A stretch of 64,000 nucleotides of DNA, from assembly GCA_026122225.1 (NCBI GenBank), contig JANEZZ010001629.1, positions 1 to 64,000 on the forward strand. The letters are read 5' to 3'. The position numbers and the translations under genes are program-made. The stretch is from Heloderma charlesbogerti. Taxonomy: Eukaryota; Chordata; Lepidosauria; Squamata; Helodermatidae. This document shows, in pieces, positions 1 to 11,579 of this stretch. Numbering within the stretch: the stretch's first letter is position 1; the number at the start of each line of letters is the position of its first letter. The notes below the pieces were generated by a model. The model searched no databases. It was not told the origin of the DNA and saw only the letters and a program-made list of their open reading frames with translations.

Positions 1-203
1 AACTTCCTGCCTGTTAGAGCAATATGACAATGGAACCAATTCCCTAGGGAGATGGCGGGATCTCCCACACTGGAGGCATTCAAGATGAGGCTGGACACCC
101 ATCTGTTGGGGATGCTCTGACTTGGATTCCTGCATTGAGCACGGGGTTGAACTCGATGGTCTTGTAGGCCCTTTCCAACCCTACTATTCTATGATTCTAT
201 GAT
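1..203 (+). mobile_element. CR1 LINE 3' end (5' truncated at window edge)
   Basis: The start reads like the last codons of CR1 ORF2 (a run resembling QWNQFPREMAGSPTLEAF), then the 3' UTR phrase about 'ggttgaactcgatggtcttg' and the terminal ATTCTATG repeats typical of CR1. It closely matches the copies at 946-1580, 32784-33535 and 59072-59612. It is a decayed non-LTR retrotransposon remnant, cut by the window edge. Confidence 0.88.
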
Positions 204-325
204 TCTATGATCATGTTGACTTTCCTAGATCTGGAATATGTAATCCAGTTTTTCATAGTTTACATATGGAAAAGGAGACAGACCCATTAACAGATTGCCT
301 TGGATTTTTTTTAACAACATAGAGT

Positions 326-560
326 ATGAACATAAGAATAAAAGAAGAGTCATGCTGGATCAGACAAAGGATCTAGTCCAGCATTCTTTTCACACAGTGG
401 CCAACCAGCTGCCTGCAAGAAACCCACAAACAGGACATGAGTGCAACAACACTCTCCCACTCATGTTCCCCAGCAACTGGTGTACATAGACATACTGCCT
501 TTGATACTGGAGGTAACATAGAGCCATCAGGACTGGTAGCCATGATAGCATGGATTATTA
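326..560 (-). mobile_element. CR1 LINE 3' UTR fragment
   Basis: Minus-strand copy of a second CR1 subfamily tail. It begins with 'aacataag', the complement of the terminal CTTATGTT, followed by the complement of 'ctggatcagaccaagg'. It matches the tails at 34216, 36136 and 54025, and the plus-strand copy ending near 4520. Only 3' UTR is present. Confidence 0.85.
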
Positions 561-940
561 GTCAGGTCAATAGATGGGATGGATCTTGTGTTTGCAAAGA
601 TCATTCGTCGAGCGGACTAATGTGTTTTTCTTAAATAAGTTTAAAATGAAGCCTGCAGAGAGAGCAGTTACATCAAAGAAAATACACCAATGATTTTTGT
701 AACTAAGGGTCACTCTGTTAGAATTCTAACTTAGTTCAGTAAAATGTACATAAAAGACAGGGACCCATTCCTCAGATAACCATCAGACAAAGGCGATATG
801 AGATGGAAATGAAGAAAAAGACATACTAAAATAAAAATAAAAATCAATTTTATGGTGTTTTTCAGAATGGCTATGATTGGCAAATGGAGGCACCCAGCCA
901 ATCAAATGAGATCCATGTGTGTCTTGTGTGTTCTTAAGAT
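561..940. other. No gene or repeat recognised
   Basis: A+T-leaning sequence with short, unstructured reading frames. Nothing here resembles the repeats found elsewhere in the window. Confidence 0.5.
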
Positions 941-945
941 GACAA

Positions 946-1580
946 AAAGGGCAAATGCTATTTTGGGCTGCATTCATAGAAGTATAGCTTGGCTTCCAAA
1001 TCCCAGGAAGTACTAGTTCCCCTCTACTCAGCACTGGTTAGGCCTCATCTGGAGTACTGTGTCCAGTTCTGGACATTACACTTTAAGAAGGATGCTGACA
1101 AACTGGAGAGGGTTCAGAGGACGGCAATGAAGATGATCAGGGGACTGGAAACAAAGCCCTAGGAGGAGAGACTGAAAGAACTGGGCATGTTTAGCCTTGA
1201 GAAGAGAAGTCTGAGGGGAGACATGACAGCGCTCTTCAAGTACTTGAAAGGTTGTCGCAGAGAGGAAGGCCACGATCTCTTCTTGATCATCCCAGAGTGC
1301 AGGACACGGAATAATGGGCTCAAGTTACAGGAATCCAGATTCCAGCTGAACATCAGGAAAAACTTCCTGATCGTTAGAGTAATCTGGCAATGGAATCAAT
1401 TACCTAGGGAGATGGCAGGCTCTCCTGCACTGGAGGCAGTCAAGATGAGGCTGGACAGTGATCTGTCAGGGATGCACTGACTCAGATTCCTGCTTTGAGC
1501 ATAGAGTTGGACTCGGTGGTCTTATAGGTCGCTTCCAACCCTACTATTCTATGATTCTATGATTCTATTGTATGATTCTA
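946..1580 (+). mobile_element. CR1 LINE, ORF2 C-terminus plus 3' UTR
   Basis: The translated plus strand shows the end of CR1 ORF2: a degraded [15 protein letters not shown] segment, then [20 protein letters not shown] and SLEKRSLRGDMTALFKYLKG-like text. The 3' UTR ends in repeated ATTCTATG. Stops and frameshifts break the frame, so it is a dead fragment. It is of the same subfamily as 32784-33535 and 59072-59612. Confidence 0.92.
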
Positions 1581-2145
1581 TGACTGTCTCAGGTGATGGG
1601 TGTTCAAAATTTGCCCTTCACTGGGACTAGGGAAAAAGAGGTGTGATTCTGGCAGTATGCTCTGTTATAGTCCTATTAGACAGCCGTCCTTGCTTGGCTG
1701 TGATGGAGGGAAAGAGTCCATAGCAGGCAAGGAATGTTTAATGTGTAAAAGTGGTCTGCTTTTTTCTTCTATTCTATTCCATGGTTTGAAACAATACCTT
1801 AGTCAATGTAATGATACTATTTGGTATCTGGCACTCCAAAGGAGTTAATATTTGTCTGTGTTGGATAGCTGACACACAGCAGCATTTAGTATTTGATAGG
1901 TAGAATGCAATGGTATATGACAGCTCTTGACATTTCATATTTCATGCCTGCCCAAACCAAAACTATCAAGAGAAAACACCCAGAATGAACCTCTCAGATT
2001 ATGAAGTCAAATCTCACATGGAAATAGACATTTGAATTTCGCATTCAACATTTGAAAGGCAAAATTGGAATGTTTGGAATATTTATTTCAGCTCTAATTA
2101 ACAGGAAGGCAATGCTATTCTATTTTTTAATTCTTTTTAAATTTG
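1581..2145. other. No gene or repeat recognised
   Basis: Unstructured, A+T-rich towards its end. The reading frame at 1600-1848 has no motif I recognise. Confidence 0.45.
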
Positions 2146-2149
2146 GATA

Positions 2150-2235
2150 TTTATATCGATCACCCGCACTTCTATGATAAAATTAAGTTCAAGGTGGCTT
2201 ATCAATAAAAGCACAAGTCATGACAAAAAAAACAT
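2150..2235 (-). mobile_element. L2-like LINE tail fragment
   Basis: Contains 'ttcaaggtggctta' followed by an A-rich stretch. The same phrase occurs at 50440 and, less exactly, at 19055. It resembles the complement of an L2/CR1-group LINE terminus. Short and diverged. Confidence 0.4.
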
Positions 2236-2987
2236 GACAGCAACTCTTAGCCATGATAGCAATATGTTACTTCCAGGATCAGAGGCAGTGTGCTGGGGAA
2301 GACAAGTGGGAGGGTGCTATTGCCCTCATGTCCTGCTTACGGGCATCTGATTAGCCACTGTAAGAAACACGATGCTGGACTGGTCTGCCAGGGCTCTTAC
2401 GCTCCAGCTCTTTACAATAAAGCCAAATCAATCAACAGCAGTGAAAACAGCATCATAAAAACCAAAACGTCAATGACAGAAGCTCTAACTAAAAATGCCT
2501 GTGAGAGCTACACAGATTTATGAGCCTATTTAAAAGCAAGGAAAGGGAAGGCCAGTCAAAGGTCTCTTCTTCTTCTTTTGAATCTATTTTTTATTTTATT
2601 TTTATAAATGAAATAAACACTACCAACAACATAATCAGAATCTTCAGTTTCCAACATCACAGTATTCGGGGGGGGGGATAGCAAAAGAGGGAGAAAAAAA
2701 AGGATTATATTAAACTTCAATAAGAACAAACCAAATATCCAAATATAAATCCAATTGCAGATTATACCTATACAGCACTCTTCTAAACATTGCAAGTATT
2801 ATTAAATCTTCAATCCACTACACCACAAATGGTGAACCTTATCTTTCATTATCATAACCTCAGTCTTATAGCAAAGGAATGGAAGCAAACAATCCATTTC
2901 CATTGGCCATATATTACCATTCAGTTAACGCATATTAATAAATATTAAAGGTTTTAGCCAACAAGAAATAGTAATAATAATAATCCC
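2236..2987. other. No gene recognised; A+T-rich tract from about 2580
   Basis: 2580-2880 is strongly A+T rich with a 10-G run near 2669. It could be the complement of a LINE 3' end, but I cannot assign a family. No coding signal. Confidence 0.4.
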
Positions 2988-3188
2988 ATGATGATGATGA
3001 GGAGGAGGAGGAGGAGGAGGAGAAGAGAAGAAGAAGAAGAAGAAGAAGAAGAAGAAGGAGAAGGAGAAGGAGAAGGAGAAGGAGAAGGAGAAGGAGAAGG
3101 AGAAGGAGAAGGAGAAGGAGAAGGAGAAGGAGAAGAAGAGAAGAAGAAGAAGAAGAAGAAGAAGAAGAAGAAGAAGAAGAAGAAGAAG

Positions 3189-3218
<30 letters not shown>
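2988..3218 (+). repeat. Polypurine microsatellite (GAT, GAG, GAA and GAAGGA blocks)
   Basis: About 230 bases of almost pure purine. It runs from GAT repeats into GAG repeats, then GAA, a long GGAGAA block (about 3055-3135), then GAA again to about 3217. The long frames on both strands here (poly-E/K/G or poly-L/F/S/P) are translations of this repeat. Confidence 0.97.
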
Positions 3219-3219
<1 letters not shown>

Positions 3220-3345
3220 TGTTTAAGAAAAAGAGCAAAGGTCTCTTGGGAGGCTACTCCATAATTCTGGTCAGGGGTGGGAGATATGTTTTTTTTTGGG
3301 GGGGGATCTGTCAAGGGCAGCATTTCCTCACAGGTAATCTATCAG

Positions 3346-3692
3346 AGAGGGAACTGCAGTGGCTTAGTGGTTAAGACGCTGAACTGCAGACTGGAAGGTC
3401 GGCAGGACAGCAATTCGAGACCCGAGTGCCGCATGACGGTGTGAGCTCCGGTCTTCAGTCCCAGCTCCTGCCAACCTAGCAGTTCAAAAGCAAGAAATTG
3501 CAAGTAGATAAATAGGTACTGCTTTGGCGGGAAAGGTAACAGCATTCCGTGCACCTTGGTGTTCAGTCATGCCGGCCACATGACCACGGAAGCGTCTTCG
3601 GACAGCACTGGCTCTTCAGCTTAGAAATGGAGATGAGCACCGCACCCTAGAGTCGGACACGACTGGTTGAGGACAACTTTACCTTTTTTTTT
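3346..3692 (+). mobile_element. Sauria-type SINE (tRNA-derived, Bov-B-like tail)
   Basis: The 5' part 'gtggcttagtggttaagacg' resembles a tRNA A box, and 'caattcgagacc' a B box, as in tRNA-derived pol III SINEs. The 3' end 'agtcggacacgactgg' is the same phrase as in the Bov-B 3' end at 26585, consistent with Bov-B mobilisation. It ends in a T-rich stretch near 3680. Sauria SINEs are characteristic of squamates, so this element is the best taxonomic marker here. Confidence 0.88.
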
Positions 3693-3962
3693 TTTTAATC
3701 TATCATAGGCCACATGGCATGGAGCCATGCGTGAAGCCAACACCAGCAGGGGCTGAGCCCAGAGCCAAAAGCAGGTAGGTCCCACCTTTTCTCTTTCTGC
3801 CACCCTCCTTTCTCTCCCTCCCTCTTGCTTCTCTCCCAGCAGGCTGCCAGAGAAGGGACAGATTGCTTTTTCCAGAGGTCTGAACGGATTGCATGCAGAG
3901 GGCTTTTGACATTAAGCCAAGTAGCACATGTGGCCTCAGGGCTGCAGGTTGGCCACCCCTGG
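3693..3962. mobile_element. Possible hAT-type fragment ending in CACCCCTG
   Basis: The right edge reads 'ggttggccacccctg', resembling the complement of hAT ends of the CAGGGGTG type; a facing left end of that kind is at 52774. A 'ggccacatgg' near 3709 and 'cacatgtggcc' near 3926 form an imperfect inverted pair. No target duplication was established. Confidence 0.35.
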
Positions 3963-3965
3963 TTT

Positions 3966-4530
3966 AGGTGCTCCCATGTAACCTATGAGAGAAGGTTACA
4001 ACAGCTGGGATGGCTTAGCTTGGAAAAAAGGAGGGTAAGGGGAGACATGATAGAGGTCTACAAAATTATGCATGGTGTGGAGAATGTGGATGGGGAGACA
4101 TTTTTCTCCTTCTCTCATAATACTAGAACCCAGGGTCATCCCATGAAGCTGACTGGGGGGAGATTCAGGACAGATAAAAGGAAGGACTTCTTCACACAGT
4201 GCATAGTTAAACTCTGGAATTCGCTACCATATGATGTAGTGATGGCCACCAATTTGGATGGCTTTAAAAGGGAGTTGGATAAATTCCTGGAGGAAAAGGC
4301 TATCAATGGCTACTAGACTTGATGGCTATGTGCTACCTCCAGGACCAGAGGCAGTGAGCCTAGGTACACCAGTTACTGGCAAACATGGGTGGGAGGGTGC
4401 TGTTGCTCTCATGCCCTACTTGTGGGTTCCTGGTCAACAGCTGGTTGGTCACTGTGTGAACAGAATGCTGGACTAGATGGACCCTTGGTCTGATCCAGCA
4501 GGGCTTTTCTTATGTTCTTCTCTCCCCACC
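3966..4530 (+). mobile_element. CR1 LINE, ORF2 C-terminus plus 3' UTR
   Basis: Residues from about 3985 read YERRLQQLGWLSLEKRR, then RGDMIEVYKIMHG, GGRFRTDKRKDFFTQ and VKLWNSLPYDVV, ending FKRELDKFLEEKA near 4302. These are the conserved C-terminal segments of CR1 ORF2. The 3' UTR follows and ends at 'cttatgttctt' (about 4518). The terminal frame is open for over 100 codons, so this copy is less decayed than most. Reverse transcriptase and endonuclease are missing. Confidence 0.93.
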
Positions 4531-5400
4531 AAGCACATTTCTCTTAGAGGATGAGGAGGGCCTCAGAAACTGGGCACAAATCTCAAGCTAGTTCGGATAT
4601 CATTCAATGCTAGTCATCTTTCATATATTACAAAACCAACTGGTATGTGTGTTTTTCTGCACTGAGGAACTGTTGACATTTGGAGTCGGTATAGTCATCT
4701 GTCCAGTGCAGAAGACATCCTGAAGCTATTTTGGGCTGCAGTGGTGATAAACAGTTCTTTAAGGGAACTCAACAAAAAAGACAGTTTCTACCACAGCAAG
4801 TTTGTTTCTTCTTTCAGCAGTGCATTCCCTCTCAGCCATCTGTTGCCTTCCATTATGTCTGTTGCCATGCGTAATAGACAAGTTACATCCCAGATGCCAA
4901 AAGGTCTCTCCTCTCGCTTCTGAGCAATGACTGTTTTGCATAACAAATATCTGAAGGCAACAGCCAGTTGAAAACAAATGGATAAATAATAATAAAAAAG
5001 TATCCCTCAGGTGTGGAAAGGAAGGCTAGAGACATCCATTCCTAATGAGGTCAGTCTATGGCTAAATATGCTATCTCAGTGTTGGCCTATGAAAACGCAC
5101 TTTCCTTCATCATAAATATGGGAGCTGTGGACATCCTCTTGAAATTATGAGAAGAGGAAATTCTTACTGTGAAGTCCAGGACTCCCAGAGGGCATTCTTA
5201 TTTGTCTCCTCTGTGGGATTGTCCATATTCTTGGCCAGTAGGCAAGGCCAGACATCTTGCTATGTCTCCTCCAATGGGAGGAGGTATCCTTGTCCTCCCA
5301 GTCTGGTTGGTACTGGAAAAATATTAGTGCCCTTATCCCCACAGAAAAATGTCAAAACTTTAAGTAACATATTTCACAATGAAAAAAACATGCCATAGCT
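4531..5400. other. No gene or repeat recognised
   Basis: Low-repeat sequence with only short frames on both strands. None shows a recognisable motif. Confidence 0.45.
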
Positions 5401-5408
5401 ATTGTAGA

Positions 5409-5743
5409 TAGGGATGTGCAAACTCCCCCATGGCTGCCTCACTCACCATGTGCAGGACTCCCACCACTTGCCCAGCTAATTAGACCATTTATGCATGCAA
5501 TGTTGTGCAAATCATGCTATTTGCAGCTACCATTTTGTTCAAAATGGCAATTTCCATAAATAGCTTACCTGCAATTTTGTGCACAATGATGGCTCGTGCA
5601 CAAGCGGGGGAACCACAAGCTTGCCCAACTCAGTGCACGCTAACTCGAGCAAGCTTGGGAATCCACAAGCTGGCATCTGAGGGGCCAAGATGGCAAAAAC
5701 CCACCGACCTGGACCCCAAAACCAGATCCCTTGGACGTCGCTG
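5409..5743. mobile_element. hAT-type MITE, A+T-rich interior
   Basis: The left end is TAGGGATG; the right end is a decayed CGTCGCTG. Flanks attgtaga and attacaga agree at 6 of 8. The interior has inverted 'gcaatgttgtgcaa'/'gcaattttgtgcac' segments like those of 46391-46877. No transposase coding. Confidence 0.7.
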
Positions 5744-6456
5744 ATTACAGACAGCAAAACAGAGATTATCACAGAGATGAGAAAACATGAAACCCTTTCC
5801 CAGGATTCCCAGTCTACCACCACATATGCAAAGCAGAAGCCCTAATCACAGTAAACCAAGGCCCACCTGGACTGTAGAGATGTAGATATTGACTCATGGT
5901 ATCCATGGTAAGAATGTCCTTGCCTCCCAGGACTCACAAAGGGTACTTTGATTGATTTATGTGTTGGAATGTGGAAAAGCAGTGCCATTCCTGAGTAAAG
6001 GGCGGGGGGGTGGCTTACAATCTGGATTCAGAGCCCCCAAGGTCTACATTTGGTGCACAAGCTGGAAATCCCCCAACTCCAGGGCTAGAACCTTTCCTTC
6101 AGGGTTGTCAAGCTTCAGGCCTGTGGCATGAATCTGGCATGCCTGAGATCCCACTCTGTATCTCTGGGGTTTCTGAGATGGCTCCTCTCCCTTTCCCTGA
6201 CTCCACCCTTTTCCCCCAACCACCAATCACTTGGTGGTGTCCTGGTCCCCATCTCCCCCCATTCTAAAAGGCCAACATACCTCTCCCAAGGCTTAGTGAC
6301 TGGCAATAAGAGCATTCAGATAAAATTTGCTGGAATTTTGGCTCCACCCCTTTACCTACAGCCCCACCCCATTTTGCCTTCTGCTCTCCCCACCACTGGA
6401 ATGTGGCCCCTGAGAGATTATCCAAAATTGAATTTGGCTGAAAGAGGTTCGACACC
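5744..6456. other. No gene recognised
   Basis: Mostly unassigned sequence that hosts the insertion at 6457. Overlapping frames on both strands between 6010 and 6560 have no motif. Confidence 0.4.
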
Positions 6457-6917
6457 TAGGGATGTGCGAACCCCTCCTGTCCAGGTTCTCTGGGCACCCG
6501 CCCAGCCCCTGCCCCTGCTCACCAGTCCCAAAACTGCGCTCAAGCCTCTCCCATGGTGACCTCATTGTCGCCATTTGAAAAAAAAAATAATAACATGGTG
6601 ATTGCAAAAAAGTGCATATTTGCAATTGCACAAAATGCACATTCCCGTGCATACACAAAAATGTGTATTCACAAAAATGCACATTTTCACAAATGCAAAT
6701 ACACACATATGTACATTTTCCTGCAGACACAAATATGGCATTTCTGCGATAGCCATTTTATTTTCAGCTTGATGAGACCACCAGGGTGAATGCAGACCAC
6801 TCCCCGAGTGGGGCAGGGGGTGAGTGGGGGCAGGAGGTTGGGGAGAAGGGCTCAGGAGTATGGGCAGGGGGTTGCTGCTGGATTCCCAGATGGAATTGGA
6901 TGCCCGTGCCATCCCTA
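6457..6917. mobile_element. hAT-type MITE, ATGCACATTT-rich family
   Basis: TAGGGATG start and CATCCCTA end, flanked by tcgacacc and ttgacacg (6 of 8). The centre (about 6570-6760) is an imperfect inverted repeat of TGCACATTTTTGC-like units between 'gccattt' and 'aaaatggc' arms. It belongs to one family with 9526-10004, 12808-13358 and 24571-25032, which share the left-arm phrase 'caggttctctgggcaccc' or a close variant. Confidence 0.85.
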
Positions 6918-7092
6918 TTGACACGCCTGTTTTATGTGCTAGGTGTGGTCATGAGTTTTTGTTGTTTTTGTTGTTCTTGCTTGCAGGGATTTTTGTTACA
7001 TTCAGAAGCATTTGAAATGGTCTCTCCTACATATACTCTGAAGTGGTGTCATCCATTCTAACACATGTGTAGATCAGGCTCAGCCTCAAAAG

Positions 7093-7801
7093 TAGGGGTG
7101 TACGAAACCCCCTTACTTTTGGTCCGTGGGAGTCCGCAGGGGGGGAGGCGTTCCATTCCTCCTCCCCCCCCCTGGAATCCTTGCCGGCCCCGGCTGGGTC
7201 TGCTCTGCAGTGAGTCTGCGGAGCTGCCAGCTCCCAGCTCCGGCCACTGGGACACAAATGGCATCTGCATAGCAGATTTACATAGATTTACGTAGTCTAT
7301 TACAGCAAAGAACAGAGTGTCTGCTACGCCATTTGCATCCCTGTTCCTTGTGGTAATAGGCTATGTAAAGATTTATGTAGCCTATTACTGCAAAGAACAG
7401 GGATGCCAATGGCGTAGTGGCCACCATTTGCGCCCCTGCTCTTTGCCGTGATAAACTATGTAAGTATTTATGTAGCCTATCACAGCTTAATTCAGGCACG
7501 CAAATGGCGGCTGCTACGATGGCCACCATTTATTTATTTATTTATTTATTTCATTTCTATACCGCCCAATAGCCGAAGCTCTCTGGGCGGTTCACAAAAA
7601 CTAAAACCAGCAGCAGCCCAGCAGTGGCCAGAAGACAAGCTGTAGCCACCGGTGCATTTGCCTCCACATCCGCCGCCAGGTAGGTCCGTCCTGGGGGGGA
7701 TTTCGGGGGGGGGAGGCCATTCTGCCACAGACTCCAGGGGGGGCGGATTCCAAAGAATCCGGCCTCACTGGAATCCGTGGCGGATTTCTCCAACAGCCCT
7801 A
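7093..7801. mobile_element. hAT-type element with GC-rich ends and an internal LINE tail
   Basis: Starts TAGGGGTG, ends CAGCCCTA, with an exact 8-bp duplication ctcaaaag on both sides (7085-7092, 7802-7809). GC-rich arms flank three 'ctatgtaa...atttatgtagc' boxes at about 7280-7480, relatives of the palindrome boxes of 14129-15104. An L2-like tail sits at about 7528-7608. No transposase. Confidence 0.92.
7528..7608 (-). mobile_element. L2-like LINE 3' tail inside the hAT-type element
   Basis: A (TTTA)n run is followed by 'ataccgcccaatagccgaag' and 'ctctgggcggttcac'. This is the complement of the plus-strand tail at 16676-16730, which carries the matching gaaccacccagagagc. It interrupts the hAT-type sequence and so was probably a later insertion. 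Confidence 0.75.
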
Positions 7802-8224
7802 CTCAAAAGTGAACAACATCATAACCCTGCCCCTATGCATAATTGCTTGACATCCCTACCCAATTAGTTTAACATTTTCATGAAAGGCCAAGCAAGGTAC
7901 ATCACTATTCTTAATCAGCTTAACAAACATGAGAGGCAGTGGCAATTAGGTCCTCCATACTGAAAGCTGATTTATGCATAATGCTCTTGGGGCTTAGCAT
8001 GTCACTAAATCTGCACTGCATGACAGGAGAGAAGGAGCATTATTTTCACTTCTCCAGGCTGCTGTTCAACAAATGTCAGAATAAAGGATGAGTAATCCAT
8101 CATTATGAGGGATAGAGAGTCAGAATGTGACTGCTGAGTACTGAGGAAAGCAATACTTTGACTCTTCCCAAGTTATAACCAATCTGCTTCAGTTGGAAGG
8201 ATTAGTTTGATGAAGTAGACGATG
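7802..8224. other. No gene or repeat recognised
   Basis: Unassigned sequence between two hAT-type elements. Confidence 0.4.
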
Positions 8225-8677
8225 TAGGGATGTTGGAGAAATCCTCCACAGACCCCAATGAGTCCACATTCTATTGAACCCGGCCCCCCAAAGTCCGTGG
8301 AGGATTGGATCTCCTACCTCTTCCTCTATCGTGAAGTCCTCGCTGGTGGATCCTGCCTGCCACCAGCTCCGAAGCCCCAGCGATACGGCTGCCATTGCCG
8401 TATTGCTGGCTGTACTGACGAACTGCAGACACAAATGGCGTTCAGGATAACGGATGCCATTTGCATCCCCTGCTCTTTGATGTGATAGGCTATGTAAATC
8501 TACGTAAATCTTTACCTAGCCTATCGCACAAAGGAACAGAGATGCAAATATGCCATTTGCTTCCATTTGCTTCCGGCTGGCCGGCGGCTCTGCAGAATCG
8601 CTGTGGAGCGGAGCCAGCTGGCACGGATTCCAGTGGGGAGGAACAGACAGGCAAGGTAAGGGATTTGTACATCCCTA
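8225..8677. mobile_element. hAT-type element, intermediate palindrome type
   Basis: TAGGGATG to CATCCCTA; flanks agacgatg and agagaatg agree at 6 of 8. It contains a box of the ctatgtaaatc/ctacgtaaatc type near 8489-8521 and inverted 'caaatggcg'-like segments. It belongs with 7093-7801 and 47272-47903. Confidence 0.8.
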
Positions 8678-9525
8678 AGAGAATGTCAGACTTAGAATGG
8701 GAAGACCTGAGGTCTACCAGGATATTTGGCTGAAAGTAAGGAGGACGTTGAGCCACAGGGCAGGCAGCAAATCAAGCAAGTAAACAGGGGTAGGCAGCAG
8801 GAATGCTGGAGAATTTTGTCTGGTCCACATTTTAAAGTGAACCAAACTAATTTTCACTTCCTGGACAAAATGTGGATGAGAATCCAGTTATTCTTTGGAT
8901 TGTTCAAGTCTCCCAATATTGGGCTAAAATTGTACACAAACATGTGTATTTTAGGGCAGGGTTGAGAACATATTTGGGTCCAGAATGTTGATTGCCTCCC
9001 CATGCAGGCTAGTAGGTGTCAGCTGGTGGGCTCTATTCATGACATCAGGGACAGCCTCACCCACTTATACCATCAGGGCCCTGGCTGAAGCACTCAGCAC
9101 ATTAGTCAGGGAGCCTACGTCCCTCTCCCTGAGCATCATCTAGCTTGATAAAACCCAGGTGGAGCAAAACCAACTCCAAGACTGGTGCTCTTCTCCTCAG
9201 TTGGTGAGCTACTTTGTTCTGTCTGGGGTTTCCCTGACTAAGGGAAGCCTGGGAGAAGCGAAGTCCACCAAAGGCTAGCTTCATTCCTTCCGCACCTTTT
9301 TGAAATTAAAAAATAGGGGGGACCTCACCATCCTGCTGCCAATGATAAGTCAACCCTCATTGAACCCTTTAAAAAAATTCCCCCTCCTCAAGCTGCAGGG
9401 TCTCCTTCTCAACCTGACCCCCAAATTTAAGACAAAAGTTCTCTGTGGATAATTTTTGCCTCAGACTTGGACAAAATTAATAATAGCAGTGGTGTTATGA
9501 AACAAAATTATAATCTTCTTGTGGG
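8678..9525. other. No gene or repeat recognised
   Basis: Unassigned sequence; short frames only. Confidence 0.4.
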
Positions 9526-10004
9526 TAGGGATGTGCGAACTCACCCCTATCCAGGTTCTCTGGGTGCTCGCCCAGCCCCTCACCCCACTTGCTGGTCCCC
9601 GGACCACGCTTGAGCCTCTCCCATGCTTGGCAAACAGCCTGCACTCAACTCAGCAGCCTCGTTGAGCTCCGCAGTTGCCATTTTTTGAAAAATAAAATGG
9701 CAATGGCAAAATGCACATATTCACATATGTGCAAATGTGCATTTTGCAAATGTGCATATTTGCAAATGAAAGAAAATGCACATTTTTGGAAAATGTGCAT
9801 TTCCGCACATGTCCGAATACATGCATTTTTGCAATCACCATTATATTTCTCAACAAATGCAAAGCTCGACAAGGCTGATGTGGTGAGTGCCAGCTGTTGG
9901 CCAAGCACAGGCAGGGGAGGAGCTCAGCAAGCAGGGCTCGGGGGTGCAGACAGGGGCAGTTCCACTGGATTCCTGGATGGAATCAGGCGCCTGCACCATC
10001 CCTA
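9526..10004. mobile_element. hAT-type MITE, ATGCACATTT-rich family
   Basis: TAGGGATG start, CATCCCTA end, exact 8-bp duplication cttgtggg (9518-9525, 10005-10012). The central inverted repeat (about 9678-9855) is made of repeated tgcaaatgtgcat-like units. Its translation gives the odd repeated C/A/H/M-rich peptides seen on both strands, which are not genes. Confidence 0.95.
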
Positions 10005-10286
10005 CTTGTGGGATTATTCCTTGGATTCTCACAACTTCAGACCTACTTTAGATGCTTGGACAGGTGGGAGAGCTTGTTCCCATGGTGAAGGAGTTGGCAT
10101 GCAGGCATGTATCACCTCCTGTGCTGTGACCATATGTTATGTGGCCACCCAGTGCAGAAGCCCATATGTTTGGAGAGTCAAACTGCATGATCTTTCCCCC
10201 CTCTTTTCTGAAGGTGAAGAATCTACCATTCAGGTTTCCATTTATACAGGTGTACATGTGAAGAAACCTATGTAATGTTTTATGTT

Positions 10287-10679
10287 TAGGGCTGTGCAGA
10301 TCAATACAACTCAAGCTTGTCTGAATTCCACTTCAAAGCTCTTTCCAAGTCATACCTGTATCAGGTTGCAAGATTTAGTTTTTCGTTTTCTTTTTGCCCA
10401 AATATCCATGTGTATTTTTACAATTCTGCCCATTTCTCTCCCATTGATTAAAACATGTTTGTGTGCATTTTTCAACAGTATGCATTTTAAATATGCACTT
10501 CTCAAGGTTATGTATTTTTCACACCTTTGTTCTTGTTGTTCTGCAAATTGCATTGGAAGCTTGGAAATGTACCAACTTCAAGCAGAGATTGTGTTCAGGT
10601 CTGCTTTCAGTTCTGGGAGGTGGAAACTGGGTAAATCCTGGTCAAAAATGAACTGAAACAAATTTCTCATACATCCCTA
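10287..10679. mobile_element. hAT-type MITE, A+T-rich family
   Basis: Starts TAGGGCTG, ends CATCCCTA. Flanks tttatgtt and gttatgtt agree at 7 of 8. The interior shares 'cccattgattaaaaca' and 'tttttcaacagtatgcattt' with the fragment at 27490-27855. Confidence 0.88.
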
Positions 10680-11579
10680 GTTATGTTATGGCCATGACGG
10701 AGGAACCAGTGTGCATGGCAGCTCCTCCACCATGGGAACAGGATCATCCGCTCTCCAATGTTGCCTTTGTCCTACCTATTTAACTGCAACATTCTGTTGC
10801 CCAGAATGTCAGAACACCGAATGTTGACTCAGCAGTTTGAGTTTCAGTTGTCAGTGTAGCATATGCTCAAATAACTGGCGACCTTCAAGTCTTCATTTTA
10901 AGAACCAAGGTAAATATACCAGAGGAAAGGCAAAGCCTGAACCAAAGTGATGAAATATAGCAGACATTATTTTTACAACAGGATTTTGTTGGGACTCACT
11001 CCATCAATAAATCACAGCTGAACAAGGAGTTTGGAGATTCACAGCCACTATGATGTTTTAAGAGGGCTGCAGTTATACATATCAGAGATGGAAGGCCAGC
11101 AAATACCTCCATTCCCCATTATATGTTGTTGTTCATGCTTTTGCCAATATTCCCTTTTGTGGGTCATGTGTGCTTATTACCTAATGTCTCTGGAAAAAAT
11201 TGAGACAGGCAGCTTAGAGAGAAATTAGTGGCAGACAGCAAGGTACAAAAGCAAGCAACAGAGAACAGAAGACAGGCACCTAATCAGATCGAGGTGCTTC
11301 AAGACCTGGGACAGCTCTCAACTGTAACTGGAGTTGATCCAATAAATCAAATGTCCAATTGAAGTCTTATCTCCCTGAACAGAACCCTGTAGTTATGGTG
11401 AGGAAGCAAGAGATTTAAAGGGGCACTGCTCTGGCTTACAGCCATGCACTTTGGCTGCAAATTAAGTCTTCAGACTTCTCCAGTGGGGACACTTAGGAAA
11501 GCAAATGGGCCAGGTGGTTGATGGATTGATCCAGATTGCTTATCCAAAACCTCTGCATTGCCACTTCTGGAGTGGGAGT
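10680..11579. other. No gene or repeat recognised
   Basis: Low-repeat sequence with short frames. Nothing assignable. Confidence 0.45.

Noticed and set aside
2925..3374. Long frames rich in E/K/G or L/F/S/P
   Set aside because: Translations of the polypurine microsatellite on both strands.
3346..3450. tRNA gene
   Set aside because: A- and B-box-like words are those of the Sauria SINE. There is no closed acceptor stem and the SINE body follows.
9589..10275. 228-codon plus-strand frame
   Set aside because: It runs through the hAT-type MITE 9526-10004 and out of it. The repeated C/A/H/M/F residues come from the TGCACATTT repeats, and similar frames occur on the other strand and in sister copies.
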